In this document: positions 8,037 to 17,915 of the stretch, piece after piece
Layout of the letters: each line of letters starts with the position of its first letter
Numbering within the stretch: the first letter of the stretch is position 1
DNA from: Nostoc sp. WHI
GTDB taxonomy: Bacteria; Cyanobacteriota; Cyanobacteriia; Cyanobacteriales; Nostocaceae
DNA length: 44,254 bases
Assembly: GCF_015714725.1 (NCBI RefSeq)
Contig: NZ_WBKM01000082.1
Span: forward strand, 1-44,254
Direction: 5' to 3'
Made by a program: the position numbers and the translations under genes
Notes under the pieces: generated by a model
Databases searched by the model: none
What the model saw: the letters and a program-made list of their open reading frames with translations, nothing else
Told to the model about the DNA's origin: nothing

Positions 8037-8360
8037 TTAAAGATGCTGTGCTAAGGTCTTATTCAAGGTCGTCTTTGGCACTGCCCCTACGACAGTATCA
8101 ACTTGCCGACCTTCCTTAAAAACCATCAGTGTTGGGATGCTGCGAATTCCATAATGGCTGGCGACAGTAGGATTTTGATCTGTGTTCAGCTTCACAAATT
8201 TAACCTGTCCTTCGTATTCGGCAGCAACTTCATCAACGACTGGGCCCACCATTCGGCAAGGCCCGCACCACGGTGCCCAAAAGTCTACTAAGACCGGAAT
8301 TGTACTTTCCAAGACTTCTTGCTTGAATGTGGCTTCTGTGACATTTGTAATGGATGACAT
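8037..8360 (-). CDS. trxA2: Thioredoxin A2
   Basis: This 107-aa thioredoxin is a cytoplasmic disulfide reductase. It carries WCGPC (C32, C35), the cis-Pro loop [11 protein letters not shown] and the usual fold order. The ATG at 8360 is preceded by a strong AGGAAGG Shine-Dalgarno; an upstream in-frame extension is unconserved. The gene is divergent from a rexT-type regulator with an 81-bp shared intergenic region. This is the arrangement known in Anabaena PCC 7120, where RexT represses trxA2 and releases it on oxidation. The name is taken from that context. Confidence 0.9.
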   Translation of the reverse strand: MSSITNVTEATFKQEVLESTIPVLVDFWAPWCGPCRMVGPVVDEVAAEYEGQVKFVKLNTDQNPTVASHYGIRSIPTLMVFKEGRQVDTVVGAVPKTTLNKTLAQHL

Positions 8361-8387
8361 AAATTGCCTTCCTGACTTAACTCTATA

Positions 8388-8404
8388 ATTCGATAATATC
8401 GAAT
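8388..8404. promoter_or_regulatory. Palindromic operator candidate for RexT
   Basis: A perfect inverted repeat attcgat-aat-atcgaat lies between the divergent trxA2 and rexT genes, 27 bp from the trxA2 ATG and 37 bp from the rexT ATG. ArsR-family dimers bind such AT-rich palindromes, and RexT is known to act on the trxA2 promoter in Anabaena. Assignment of this particular site is inference. Confidence 0.65.
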
Positions 8405-8441
8405 AATAAAAATATATACCACCTGATGAGATAATGCAAAT

Positions 8442-8792
8442 ATGAGATTTCTTTATCACCCAGAACGAAAAAATATTTCCTTACCAGGAGTGCTGTATGC
8501 ATTGGGTGACCCAGTGCGGCTAGAGATTGTGCGGCTGCTGGCTACCGAGGGGGAACAATGCTGTGCCAGATTTGATTTTGCGATCGCCAAGTCTACCATG
8601 TCCAATCACTTCAAGATTTTGCGAAAGTCGGGGGTAGTCTTGACACGGAAAGAAGGGACACATCACATCAACATCCTGCGGCGTGAAGATTTAGAGGTGC
8701 TATTTCCAGGGTTGCTGGATGCGGTATTGAAAGCCGCTCAACCATTGCCTGTTGACCCCACCTGTACTAAACAAACAGCTTCAATGGTTTAG
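8442..8792 (+). CDS. rexT: ArsR/SmtB-family redox-sensing repressor RexT
   Basis: This 116-aa winged-helix regulator has the ArsR core [15 protein letters not shown] and the recognition helix region [17 protein letters not shown]. It carries a vicinal cysteine pair at exactly C40-C41 (EGEQCCARF), the redox switch described for Anabaena RexT, plus C108. No canonical ArsR metal-site CXC box is seen. RexT senses peroxide by oxidation and releases DNA, inducing trxA2. Its divergent placement beside trxA2 and the palindrome between them support the name strongly. Confidence 0.92.
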   Translation: MRFLYHPERKNISLPGVLYALGDPVRLEIVRLLATEGEQCCARFDFAIAKSTMSNHFKILRKSGVVLTRKEGTHHINILRREDLEVLFPGLLDAVLKAAQPLPVDPTCTKQTASMV

Positions 8793-8964
8793 GGGCATGG
8801 GGCAAAAACAGTTCCGAGTTCCGAGTTCTGAGTGAAGAAGTGAGATTCCCAACTCGGTACGGGCTAAACCATAGCTATCCGCTAACAGCACTCAGCACTC
8901 CTTAATGTAATTTTTCTTATGGAGTGGACATCTTGCCTGCCCTTTCTTTATTTTTCTCAACAAA

Positions 8965-8996
8965 AAATCCCCTGCCTTACGGCAGGGGATTTTTAT
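8965..8996. terminator. Strong bidirectional terminator between rexT and psaB
   Basis: A perfect 10-bp stem atcccctgcc-ttac-ggcaggggat is preceded by an A-run and followed by ttttatt, so it can end both the psaA-psaB transcript (minus) and rexT (plus). Confidence 0.9.
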
Positions 8997-9019
8997 TCTT
9001 TACAAAACTAGCAGCCGGA

Positions 9020-11251
9020 TCAACCGAACTTACCAGCAGTAGAAGCAATCAAGAATGCGGCGTAGGTTAAGACATAGCCAACAGTGAAGTGAGCTAGACC
9101 AACTACACGACCTTGAACAATAGACAGAGCCACGGGCTTGTCTTTCCAGCGAACTAGGTTAGCTAGAGGAGTACGTTCGTGTGCCCAAACAAGGGTTTCA
9201 ATCAACTCTTGCCAGTAACCTCTCCAGGAGATTAAGAACATGAAGCCAGTAGCCCAAACTAAGTGTCCAAACAGGAACATCCAAGCCCAGACAGACAGGT
9301 TATTCACGCCGTAGGGATTGTATCCGTTAATCAACTGAGCGGAGTTAGCCCAGAGGTAATCACGGAACCAGCCCATTAGGTATGTAGAATTTTCGTTGAA
9401 CTGAGCAACGTTGCCTTGCCAAATACCTAAATGCTTCCAGTGCCAGTAGAAAGTTACCCAACCTACTGTATTCAATGCCCAGAACAGAGACAGATAGAAG
9501 GAATCCCAAGCTGAGATGTCGCAAGTACCGCCACGACCGGGGCCGTCGCAAGGGAAGGCATAGCCGAAGTCCTTTTTATCGGGCATCAGCTTAGAACCAC
9601 GGGCATCCAAAGCACCTTTGACCAAGATCAAGGTGGTGGTGTGCAGACCCAAAGCGATCGCATGGTGTACCAAGAAGTCGCCAGGGCCAATTGTCAAGAA
9701 GAGGGAGTTAGTGCCAGAGTTGATGGCATCTAACCAGCCGCTTAACCAAACGTTGCCGTAGTTGGGGTAGGCTGTGTAGGCAATGCTATCGGGGTTAGAC
9801 AACAAGGTGTCTAAGCCGTAGAGTACTTTACCGTGAGCAGCTTGAACGAACTGGGCAAATACCGGTTCAATCAAGATTTGCTTTTCAGGTGTACCGAAAG
9901 CAACTACTACGTCGTTGTGAACGTATAGACCCAAGGTGTGGAAGCCCAAGAATAGCGATACCCAGCTGAGGTGGGAAATGATCGCTTCTTTGTGCTGTAA
10001 CACGCGATCAAGGACGTTGCCCTTGTTTTGTTCGGGGTCGTAGTCGCGCACTAAGAAGATCGCACCATGTGCAAATGCACCAACCAACAGAAAAACTGCA
10101 ATGTACTGGTGGTGGGTGTAAAGCGCTGCCTGTGTTGTGTAGTCCTTAGCAATAAATGCGTAAGGAGGCAGGGCGTACATGTGCTGCGCCACTAAGGAGG
10201 TGATGGTTCCCAGAGCTGCCAAGGCTAAAGCCAGTTGGAAGTGCAGGGAGTTGTTGATCGTGTCGTACAGACCTTGGTGAGGCAGGTTGAACTGACCTTC
10301 ACTCTTGGTACCAGGTACTAAACCGGACTTGGAGTTCAGCATTTCTTTGATGCTGTGACCAATTCCGAAGTTAGTCCGGTACATGTGACCGGCAACGATA
10401 AATAGTACTGCGATCGCTAAGTGGTGATGCGCCATGTCAGTCAGCCACAAGGATTCTGTCTGAGGATGGAAGCCACCCAAGAAAGTCAGAATCGCAGTAC
10501 CTGAGCCAGTGGAAGTACTAAATATATGACCAGCTGTGTCAGGGTCTTGAGCGTAAACACCCCAGTTACCACTCCAGAAAGGTGCCAAACCTGCTGGGTG
10601 GGGGGGGGTGGATAGGAAGTTATCCCAACCTACGTGCTGTCCACGAGATTCGGGGATAGCAACGTGAATCAAGTGACCAGCCCAAGCCAAAGAACTAACA
10701 CCAAACAAAGCTGACAAGTGGTGATTCAGCCGGGGTTCAGCGCTCTTAAACCAAGAAAGGCTAGGACGGAACTTGGGTTGTAAGTGCAACCAACCAGCAA
10801 ATAAGAACACTGCTGCCAACAACAACAAACCCAGTGAACCGGTGTACAGTTCGGTGTTTGTCCGCATACCGATGGTGTACCACCAGTGGTAAACACCAGA
10901 GTAAGCAATGTTAACAGGATTACTAGCGCCACCTTGGGTAAAAGCTTCTATAGCTGGTTTACCAAAGTGGGGGTCCCAAATCGCGTGGGCGATGGGACGG
11001 ATATGAAGGGGATCTTTAATCCACTGTTCAAAGTTACCTTGCCAGGCTACGTGGAACAGGAGGCTGGATGCCCACAGGAAGATGATTGCCAAATGACCGA
11101 AGTGAGTTGCGAAAATCTTTTGGTAAAGATTTTCTTCGGTCATGCCATCATGGCTTTCAAAATCGTTGCCTGTAGCGATCGCATACCATATCCGACGAGT
11201 CGTCGGGTCCTGCGCGAGATCCTGGCTAAATTTGGGAAATTTTGTCGCCAT
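9020..11251 (-). CDS. psaB: Photosystem I P700 chlorophyll a apoprotein A2
   Basis: PsaB is one half of the heterodimeric PSI core in the thylakoid membrane, binding P700, the B-branch cofactors, antenna chlorophylls and, jointly with PsaA, the FX [4Fe-4S] cluster. The 743-aa product is full length. It shows many membrane spans with His-rich pairs ([16 protein letters not shown]) and the FX motif [12 protein letters not shown] at about residues 566-577. It follows psaA by 119 bp on the same strand and ends at the 8965 terminator. A Shine-Dalgarno-like AGAGGA lies about 15 bases upstream. No far-red-type oddities were recognised by eye. Confidence 0.98.
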   Translation of the reverse strand: MATKFPKFSQDLAQDPTTRRIWYAIATGNDFESHDGMTEENLYQKIFATHFGHLAIIFLWASSLLFHVAWQGNFEQWIKDPLHIRPIAHAIWDPHFGKPAIEAFTQGGASNPVNIAYSGVYHWWYTIGMRTNTELYTGSLGLLLLAAVFLFAGWLHLQPKFRPSLSWFKSAEPRLNHHLSALFGVSSLAWAGHLIHVAIPESRGQHVGWDNFLSTPPHPAGLAPFWSGNWGVYAQDPDTAGHIFSTSTGSGTAILTFLGGFHPQTESLWLTDMAHHHLAIAVLFIVAGHMYRTNFGIGHSIKEMLNSKSGLVPGTKSEGQFNLPHQGLYDTINNSLHFQLALALAALGTITSLVAQHMYALPPYAFIAKDYTTQAALYTHHQYIAVFLLVGAFAHGAIFLVRDYDPEQNKGNVLDRVLQHKEAIISHLSWVSLFLGFHTLGLYVHNDVVVAFGTPEKQILIEPVFAQFVQAAHGKVLYGLDTLLSNPDSIAYTAYPNYGNVWLSGWLDAINSGTNSLFLTIGPGDFLVHHAIALGLHTTTLILVKGALDARGSKLMPDKKDFGYAFPCDGPGRGGTCDISAWDSFYLSLFWALNTVGWVTFYWHWKHLGIWQGNVAQFNENSTYLMGWFRDYLWANSAQLINGYNPYGVNNLSVWAWMFLFGHLVWATGFMFLISWRGYWQELIETLVWAHERTPLANLVRWKDKPVALSIVQGRVVGLAHFTVGYVLTYAAFLIASTAGKFG

Positions 11252-11295
11252 AGGTTAAATAAATCCTCTGACCTTTAGCCATCAAGTACCAGTTC

Positions 11296-11360
11296 AATTT
11301 TGGATTTTGAATTTTAGATTTTAGATTCAATCCAAAATCTAAAATCTCAAATCCAAAATT
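11296..11360. repeat. Intercistronic hairpin repeat between psaA and psaB
   Basis: Two 32-base arms, built of ttttagattttgga-type units, are complementary at 28 of 32 positions with a one-base loop. The same AT-rich units recur at 41016-41118. In the mRNA it could stabilise or partly terminate the psaA message and so set the psaA:psaB transcript ratio (inference); it may simply be a dispersed repeat insertion. Confidence 0.8.
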
Positions 11361-11370
11361 CTGCTGATTG

Positions 11371-13629
11371 CTACCCTACTGAAAGGATATGTGCATGGAA
11401 GAATGCCCAAGTAGTGGCGATTCCTCCCAAGAGGTAGTGAGCTACCCCGACAGCTCGACCCTGAATAATGCTCAGAGCGCGAGGCTGAATTGCTGGTGCT
11501 ACTTTCAGTTTGTTATGCGCCCAAACAATGGACTCAATCAGTTCTTGCCAGTAGCCACGACCACTGAACAGGAACATCAAGCTGAATGCCCAGACAAAGT
11601 GAGCGCCTAAGAACATGAGTCCATAGGCAGATAGGGCGCTGCCATAGGAATTTATGACTTGTGAAGCTTGCGCCCACAAGAAGTCGCGCAACCAACCATT
11701 GATGGTAATAGCACTTTGGGCAAAGTTACCACCAGTGATGTGAGTCACATTCCCGGCTGCATCTACCGTTCCCCAGACATCCGATTGCATCTTCCAGCTA
11801 AAGTGGAAAATTACGATGGATATTGTGTTGTACATCCAGAAAAGTCCGAGGAATACGTGATCCCAACCAGACACTTGACAAGTACCGCCACGGCCAGGAC
11901 CGTCGCAGGGGAAGCGGAAGCCCAGGTTTGCTTTATCTGGAATCAGACGAGAGCTACGGGCAAACAATACACCTTTGAGCAGAATTAAGACGGTAACGTG
12001 GATTTGGAATGCGTGAATATGGTGGATTAAGAAGTCCGCCGTACCCAAAGCAATGGGCATCATCGCTACTTTACCGCCTACAGCCAAAATCCCACCGCCG
12101 AAAGCATAGCTAACGGGTTCTAGGGCATTGGGAGCAGTGCCACCAGGAGCTAAGGTGTGGATGTTTTGCACCCACTGAGCAAATACTGGCTGCAACTGAA
12201 TTGCCGTATCAGAGAACATGTCTTGGGGACGCCCCAAGGCACGCATTGTGTCGTTGTGGATGTATAGTCCAAAGCTATGGAAGCCGAGGAAAATACACAC
12301 CCAGTTGAGGTGGGAAATAATTGCATCCCGGTGACGAATCACCCGATCCAGTAAGTTGTTTTGATTTACAACCGGATCGTAATCCCGCACCATGAAGATG
12401 GCAGCGTGAGCCGCACCGCCGACTATACAGAATGCACCAATCCACATGTGGTGGGTGAAGATGCACAGCTGCGTAGCGTAGTCAGTTGCCAAATATGGAT
12501 AGGGGGGCATCGCGTACATGTGATGCGCGATGATGATGGTCAGCGAACCCAAGAAGGCCAGGTTAGTAGCCAACTGAGCGTGCCAAGATGTTGTCAGATT
12601 TTCGTAGAGACCTTTGTGACCTTCACCAGTGAAGGGCCCTTTGTGGTTTTCTAGAATTTCTTTAATGCTGTGACCAATACCCCAGTTGGTACGGTATTGA
12701 TGACCAGCAATAATGAACAGAACTGCGATCGCTAAGTGGTGATGAGCTATGTCAGTCATCCACAAGCCGCCTGTTACTGGGTTCAGACCGCCATTGAAGG
12801 TAAGGATGTCAGCATACTGACCCCAGTTCAAGGTGAAGAAGGGTGCTAAACCAGCAGCAAAGCTAGGATACAGCTCGGTCAACAAGTCTTTGTTCAAGAT
12901 GAACTCGTGGGGCAAGGGGATGTCTTTGAGAGCAACACCTGCATCCAAAAGCTTGTTGGTCGGATTGGACACGTGGATTAAGTGACCTGTCCATCCCAAG
13001 GAACCACAACCTAACAATACTGATAAGTGATGATTCAGCATCGACTCCGTATTCTGGAACCATTCCAGTTTAGGAGCGCGTTTGTGGTAGTGGAACCAGC
13101 CAGCAAATAGGAACAAGGCTGCTAATACCAAGCCACCGATCGCAGTGACGTAAAGCTGGAAGGAGTTGGTAATACCCCAGCCACGCCATACTTGAAACAA
13201 ACCGGAGGTGATTTGAATCCCGTGGAAACCACCGCCAACATCGGCGTTTAAAATGTCTTGTCCAACAATTGGCCAAACGACTTGGGCACTAGGCTTAACG
13301 TTCAACGGGTCGGTTAGCCAAGCTTCGTAGTTAGAAAACTTCGCGCCGTGAAAAATCATCCCGCTCAACCAAATCATCACTATGGCTAAGTGGCCAAAGT
13401 GGGCTGAGAATATCTTGCGGGAGATGTCTTCTAAATCGCTTGTATGTGTATCAAAATCATGGGCGAGTGCGTGCAGGTTCCAAATCCATGCGGTGGTTTT
13501 GGGGCCTCTGGCTAAGGTTCTGTCATAGTGTCCAGGTTGTGCCCATCTCTCAAATGAGGTAGGAACCGGGTCATTATCAACGATTACTCTTGCCTTCTTT
13601 TCCTCTCGCTCCGGAGGACTTATTGTCAT
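11371..13629 (-). CDS. psaA: Photosystem I P700 chlorophyll a apoprotein A1
   Basis: PsaA is the partner of PsaB in the PSI reaction-centre core in the thylakoid membrane. The 752-aa product has the normal length, starts [18 protein letters not shown], contains multiple membrane spans with chlorophyll-ligand histidines ([22 protein letters not shown]), and carries the FX cysteine motif [12 protein letters not shown] at about residues 573-584. The ATG has a strong Shine-Dalgarno (GAGGAGG about six bases upstream). It is first in the psaA-psaB operon; the long upstream region is where light-responsive promoters lie in other cyanobacteria. Confidence 0.98.
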   Translation of the reverse strand: MTISPPEREEKKARVIVDNDPVPTSFERWAQPGHYDRTLARGPKTTAWIWNLHALAHDFDTHTSDLEDISRKIFSAHFGHLAIVMIWLSGMIFHGAKFSNYEAWLTDPLNVKPSAQVVWPIVGQDILNADVGGGFHGIQITSGLFQVWRGWGITNSFQLYVTAIGGLVLAALFLFAGWFHYHKRAPKLEWFQNTESMLNHHLSVLLGCGSLGWTGHLIHVSNPTNKLLDAGVALKDIPLPHEFILNKDLLTELYPSFAAGLAPFFTLNWGQYADILTFNGGLNPVTGGLWMTDIAHHHLAIAVLFIIAGHQYRTNWGIGHSIKEILENHKGPFTGEGHKGLYENLTTSWHAQLATNLAFLGSLTIIIAHHMYAMPPYPYLATDYATQLCIFTHHMWIGAFCIVGGAAHAAIFMVRDYDPVVNQNNLLDRVIRHRDAIISHLNWVCIFLGFHSFGLYIHNDTMRALGRPQDMFSDTAIQLQPVFAQWVQNIHTLAPGGTAPNALEPVSYAFGGGILAVGGKVAMMPIALGTADFLIHHIHAFQIHVTVLILLKGVLFARSSRLIPDKANLGFRFPCDGPGRGGTCQVSGWDHVFLGLFWMYNTISIVIFHFSWKMQSDVWGTVDAAGNVTHITGGNFAQSAITINGWLRDFLWAQASQVINSYGSALSAYGLMFLGAHFVWAFSLMFLFSGRGYWQELIESIVWAHNKLKVAPAIQPRALSIIQGRAVGVAHYLLGGIATTWAFFHAHILSVG

Positions 13630-14114
13630 TTGACCTCCTCTCTTGATAAGTAATGAGGAATCATGTATACCACAAAGTTAACCATTACCACACACTCCAG
13701 AATTTTACTGAAGCCGCGATGAAGACCTATGTGGATAGTTGTTTCTCGTTGAATTATAGAGTCTTCACTTGTACATTGGTGGAGATATTTTAACAATAAT
13801 TCAAACTTGCTCAAATATTGCTACAATTCCTGCCTCATCGGGCTTTTAACTCTAAACTATTTGTCCAAAAGTCAATAGATTATTCATTTATTTTACAAAG
13901 GATAACAATTCGTAAAATTTCTGGTCTTACTGGATGTAGCCAGCATTCCAGCTTTTGTGCTGTTGATTGTGAATATTTGTGTCATATTTCAATTTTTACA
14001 AGTAAAAAGCTGTAAACAATATGACTTCTTTGAAAATTTCCTGAGATACACAGAAAAACTTATGGGATGTGAGGCAGATTTCACCTTTTAGGCTGGAAAC
14101 AGCTATAGTTCCAG
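13630..14114. promoter_or_regulatory. psaA upstream region (no gene)
   Basis: This 485-bp AT-rich gap separates divergent psaA and the lipoprotein gene. On the minus strand a TATAAT hexamer (13753-13758) lies about 125 bases before the psaA start and is a reasonable -10 element without a clear -35. No convincing HLR1 high-light repeats were found by eye. Short open frames here look like chance. Confidence 0.4.
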
Positions 14115-15617
14115 ATGGACAGTTTGAGCCAAAATAATCTGTCAATTGTCGAAGACTATTACTGGGTGCAACGCATGAACTCGTGGCAGAAGAAGGTCTT
14201 AGAAAAGCTCCTCCCTAAGGAGTTTCCGATTTTCAGGTGGATAATGACATTGGTGTTGGTATGCAGCTTAACCAGTTGTGGCGAGAAAGCTGTGAGCCAG
14301 GAAGTATCTATTGGCCATAGAGAAAACTCTCCACAGATTTCTCAAATTTCAAAGCAATTTTCGGAAGTTTCCCCACCAAATGTTATTCAAGAACTGCGTC
14401 CAATTTTGGAAGTCTATCAGCCACAAGTGACAATTGTTACTCCACGACCTGATGAAGTTCTCCAAGATAACAAAGTCACAACCAGCTTTCAGGTTAAGGA
14501 TCTACCAATATTTAAAGACCCCCAATTACAACTAGGGCCCCATCTACACGTAATTCTGGATAATCAACCTTATATACCTGTTTACGACCTGAATCAGCCC
14601 TTGGTTTTGCCAGACTTGTCTTTAGGTACTCATACCCTGCGCGTCTTTGCCTCCCGTCCTTGGCATGAAAGCTTTAAAAATGAAGGCGCTTATGCCCAGA
14701 CAACGTTTCACGTCTTCACCAAAACCGACGACAATAACCCAAATCCCAACTTACCTCTGCTAACCTATAGCCGTCCTCAAAGCAGCTATGGAGCAGAACC
14801 AATCTTACTGGACTTTTATCTAACTAACGCCCCCTTACATCTGGTGGGTAAAGAAAAGGACAACGAAGAATTTAGTGATTGGCGCATCCGCGTCACAATC
14901 AATGGTGAAAGCTTTATTTTCGATCGCTGGCAAGCAGTTTACCTCAAGGGCTTTAAACCTGGAAAAAACTGGGTAAAACTGGAATTTCTTGATAATCAGG
15001 GAAATCCTCTCAAAAATGCCTTTAATATCACAGTTAGACTGATTGACTACCAGCCAAAGGGTAAAGATACTTTGTCGAGAATTACCAGAGGAGAACTCAC
15101 AGCAGATGAGGTGCGTGGCATTGTAGACCCGAATTATAAATTTACAACATCTACACCCACGCCGTCCGTTGAAAAAACTCCCCAAATCCAACCAAAGGTA
15201 GAAAAACAGCCCATTCCTAAAACTAAAGTTCCAGAAGAATTCCAAACACAGCCAAAATTGGAAGTTCCAACGGCTGCGCCATCTCCCCGGTTGTCCCCGA
15301 CATTACCAGAAATTATTGAGTCTCCGGCATCAGAACCACAGCCAGAGGTAAAGCCAAGTCCTGAATCAACGCCGTTACCTAAAAACATCGCGCCTCAGTC
15401 AACAAAACCAAGATTGGGCGGATTTTTCAACCGTCGGGCGGATAAGATACCCACCTCACAGCCATCAGTTACGCCATCTCCTAGTTTGCCAGAGATTATT
15501 GAGTCTCCAGCACCAGAAACAATTGCGCCATCAGCAGAAACTAAACCAGAATTAGAGCCAGAGGTGACACCAACTCCTGAATCAACCCCGTTATCCGAAA
15601 AAGGAGAAGTGAAATAA
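14115..15617 (+). CDS. Putative lipoprotein with proline-rich C-terminal tail
   Basis: The 500-aa product has a hydrophobic segment IMTLVLVCSLTSC with an LTSC lipobox (C55), which implies lipid anchoring after export. An in-frame ATG at 14175 would give a more ordinary signal length and may be the true start. Residues about 95-335 form a beta-rich folded part with Ig-like features (HLHVILDNQPYIPV, LGTHTLRVFASRPWHES). Residues about 340-500 are Pro/Glu/Thr-rich with repeated LPEIIESPA motifs, typical of a flexible envelope spacer. No enzyme motif was seen. It precedes the sensor kinase gene by 126 bp on the same strand. Confidence 0.75.
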   Translation: MDSLSQNNLSIVEDYYWVQRMNSWQKKVLEKLLPKEFPIFRWIMTLVLVCSLTSCGEKAVSQEVSIGHRENSPQISQISKQFSEVSPPNVIQELRPILEVYQPQVTIVTPRPDEVLQDNKVTTSFQVKDLPIFKDPQLQLGPHLHVILDNQPYIPVYDLNQPLVLPDLSLGTHTLRVFASRPWHESFKNEGAYAQTTFHVFTKTDDNNPNPNLPLLTYSRPQSSYGAEPILLDFYLTNAPLHLVGKEKDNEEFSDWRIRVTINGESFIFDRWQAVYLKGFKPGKNWVKLEFLDNQGNPLKNAFNITVRLIDYQPKGKDTLSRITRGELTADEVRGIVDPNYKFTTSTPTPSVEKTPQIQPKVEKQPIPKTKVPEEFQTQPKLEVPTAAPSPRLSPTLPEIIESPASEPQPEVKPSPESTPLPKNIAPQSTKPRLGGFFNRRADKIPTSQPSVTPSPSLPEIIESPAPETIAPSAETKPELEPEVTPTPESTPLSEKGEVK

Positions 15618-15743
15618 CTCACTTTCTTCACCGTCATAGAACTCAGTAATATAGAAGTCACAAAGTTGCAAAATTGTTGCTTTTGCTGAACAACTAGGGA
15701 ATTCTAAGTAAGAATTGACTCTTATTTCTTACTTAGAATTACT

Positions 15744-17531
15744 ATGGCTTCCAAAACTCAAGGTTCAGATTTTGTGCCAGTTTCCGGCGATATCGCCGTC
15801 GGAGAATCGAGCCGAAGAGGGTGGTTTATACGAGTTACCAATGGTTTGAGTATTGGTAATAAGATTAAATGTGGCTATGCTGTTGCCCTCAGTGTTGGAA
15901 TTTTAGGAACTACGATTGGGTTAATCCTTGGAGACTACTATCAAGGACAAGCTTTGCAGCAGCAAGAAAACGCTTTTAGAGAACTTAATTTGCTTCATCG
16001 CCTCCAGGCAGGTATCCTTCAAACCCGGACGCACCAACAGCAACTTATTCCCTTGGCAGCGAACCCAGACTTATATAAGGATGAATACAAACATATTATT
16101 GTGCATATAGCTGAAATTGAGCAGGTTTGGTCTGAAATCAAAGACTACATTAAAACTGCTAATTATGCGAAGGAAAAGCACGGTGAAAATATTCCCTTGC
16201 TTCTAAAAACTTATGAAGGTATACCACAAACTTATATTGATCAACTTGAGGAACTATTTGAGCAAATTGATCTATCGCCTTTAACTGACAATAAAATTGC
16301 GATCGCCCAACAACGACTGTTAAAATTTACCAACAGTGAGTTAGCACTTAAGTTTGATGGCATCTCTGATGAACTGATCACCATCATTGATGCTTCTTAT
16401 GAGGACTTAAAAGCAGCGACGACGACATCAAAGACAGCAGCACAAATGCGGATTCAAATCATGGCTGCCAGCATCCTGTTGTCAGTTTTGATTGCTACTA
16501 TTTTAGCTTTGTTTACAAGTCGAACCATTACCTATCCCATCAAAGTGCTGACGAATATGGCGCAGCGAGTCACCAAAGAATCTAACTTTGATGTGCAAGC
16601 ACCTGTCATAACTACAGATGAAATTGGGATACTTGCTACTGCTTTTAACCAGGTTTTGCACAGGGTTAAATGTCTACTGGAAGAACAGCAAGCAGCCGCC
16701 TTTCGTCAGCAGCAAATGCAAGAAGCTCAATTGCTCCAAAGTGAAAAAATGTCTAGCTTAGGACGAATGGTAGCTGGCATTGCCCATGAAATTAATAATC
16801 CGGTAAATTTTATCTACGGCAATTTAGATCCTGCTATTCAACACGTAGACGATTTATTAGCATTGCTACAAACCTATCGCCAAGAAGTGCCTAATCCACC
16901 TCTAGCAGTAGAAGCCTACGCTACAGAAATTGATACAGAATTTGTGGAAGAAGATTTACCCAAACTTTTGCAGTCGATGAAGTTCGGCGCTGATCGTGTG
17001 CGGCAAATTGTCTTAAGCCTGAAAAACTTTTCTCGCCTAGATGAAGCAGAAGCTCATGCAGTCAATCTGCACGAATGCATTGAGAGTACGTTACTCATCC
17101 TCAATAGCCGCATCAAAAAGGGGATTACGATTGAGCGGTTGTACGGCAATATTCCCAGCGTTGAAGGTTTTTCTAGCTCGCTTTATCAAGTGTTCATGAA
17201 TATTATCAACAATGCGCTTGACGCATTGGAAGAAGAGCATAACAGTCAAGACTACCCACGAATTACGATCGCTACTGAACTTCAAGATAAAAACTGGGTA
17301 GTTATCCGCATTGCTGATAACGGTTCGGGTATTGCATCTGACATGCAAGAAAGAATTTTTGAGATGTTCTTTACTACTAAAGCCAGAGGCGTTGGCACTG
17401 GTATGGGACTTTCGATTAGTCATCAGATTGTAGTCGAGAAACATGGAGGACGACTAATGTGCAAATCTGAGGTGGGTAATGGTACAGAATTTATCATTTC
17501 TCTCCCCATTCAACTAATTCGTAATTCGTAA
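15744..17531 (+). CDS. Membrane sensor histidine kinase (HAMP-HisKA-HATPase)
   Basis: The 595-aa kinase has TM1 at about 43-63, a ~170-residue four-helix-type extracytoplasmic sensor, TM2 at about 237-258, HAMP at about 259-312, a coiled linker, and HisKA with phospho-acceptor H348 in GIAHEINNPVNF. The ATPase boxes follow: NIINNALDAL (N box), DNGSGI (G1) and GTGMGLSI (G2). It autophosphorylates and passes phosphate to an unlinked response regulator, as none is adjacent. Signal unknown. Its last codons (IRNS-stop) are formed by a heptanucleotide repeat. Its HisKA resembles that of the giant kinase at 31-37 kb. Confidence 0.92.
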   Translation: MASKTQGSDFVPVSGDIAVGESSRRGWFIRVTNGLSIGNKIKCGYAVALSVGILGTTIGLILGDYYQGQALQQQENAFRELNLLHRLQAGILQTRTHQQQLIPLAANPDLYKDEYKHIIVHIAEIEQVWSEIKDYIKTANYAKEKHGENIPLLLKTYEGIPQTYIDQLEELFEQIDLSPLTDNKIAIAQQRLLKFTNSELALKFDGISDELITIIDASYEDLKAATTTSKTAAQMRIQIMAASILLSVLIATILALFTSRTITYPIKVLTNMAQRVTKESNFDVQAPVITTDEIGILATAFNQVLHRVKCLLEEQQAAAFRQQQMQEAQLLQSEKMSSLGRMVAGIAHEINNPVNFIYGNLDPAIQHVDDLLALLQTYRQEVPNPPLAVEAYATEIDTEFVEEDLPKLLQSMKFGADRVRQIVLSLKNFSRLDEAEAHAVNLHECIESTLLILNSRIKKGITIERLYGNIPSVEGFSSSLYQVFMNIINNALDALEEEHNSQDYPRITIATELQDKNWVVIRIADNGSGIASDMQERIFEMFFTTKARGVGTGMGLSISHQIVVEKHGGRLMCKSEVGNGTEFIISLPIQLIRNS

Positions 17532-17550
17532 TTCGTAATTCGTAATTACG
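17516..17550. repeat. Heptanucleotide tandem repeat (aattcgt x4 plus variant)
   Basis: Four aattcgt copies and one aattacg variant overlap the stop codon of the histidine kinase gene and abut the decayed glutaminase copy. Similar heptamers lie at 18901-18917, on the other side of the intervening AbiEii-like gene. Confidence 0.9.
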
Positions 17551-17568
17551 GATTGTTAAAAGCAGGAT

Positions 17569-17834
17569 TTACCTAAAAATACTTAACTGTAACTTTTGTG
17601 ATAAAGACTCCACGAAGACAAGCCCCGTTATTGGATTTCCTATATTATCTAAGGCAGGACTGTAGCAAGCGATCGCTCCCTCTCCTGGTACTATTGCGAG
17701 TAGTCCACCACCAATCCCTGATTTCATCGGCAGACCAATCTTAACTGCGAACTTGGCAGAAGCTTCATATAGTCCACAAGTTGACAATCCGGCGGTTTTG
17801 TGTTGAGAAACGGCTATTTTCCAAAGCTAGGAGT
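17569..17834 (-). pseudogene. Decayed duplicate of the glutaminase 3' end
   Basis: The sequence matches the C-terminal third of the intact glutaminase at 18941-19855 (shared GLPMKSGIGGGLLAIVPGEG). It has a 14-bp deletion between two gtt triplets that shifts the frame, plus scattered substitutions; it ends near 17834. It cannot encode an active enzyme, since the catalytic SxxK region is absent. It marks one flank of the AbiEii-like gene. Confidence 0.9.
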
Positions 17835-17838
17835 CAAT

Positions 17839-17904
17839 CTATTCCCCTACCAATGCTAATGCAAGATTTATCACATGGTCAGATAATGGTAGTGATGATT
17901 GCAT
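17839..17904 (-). pseudogene. Truncated start of a gene downstream of the AbiEii-like gene
   Basis: An ATG at 17904 follows the stop of the nucleotidyltransferase gene by 11 bases and has a good Shine-Dalgarno (AAAGGAA). It reads MQSSLPLSDHVINLALALVG for 21 codons, then hits a stop at the junction with the glutaminase remnant. It looks like the head of a co-transcribed partner gene cut off by the rearrangement. Confidence 0.5.
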
Positions 17905-17915
17905 TTTAAATTCCT

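Noticed and set aside
13818..14015. 65-codon plus-strand ORF in the psaA upstream region
   Set aside because: No ribosome site, low-complexity composition and no recognisable family; more likely chance in AT-rich promoter DNA.
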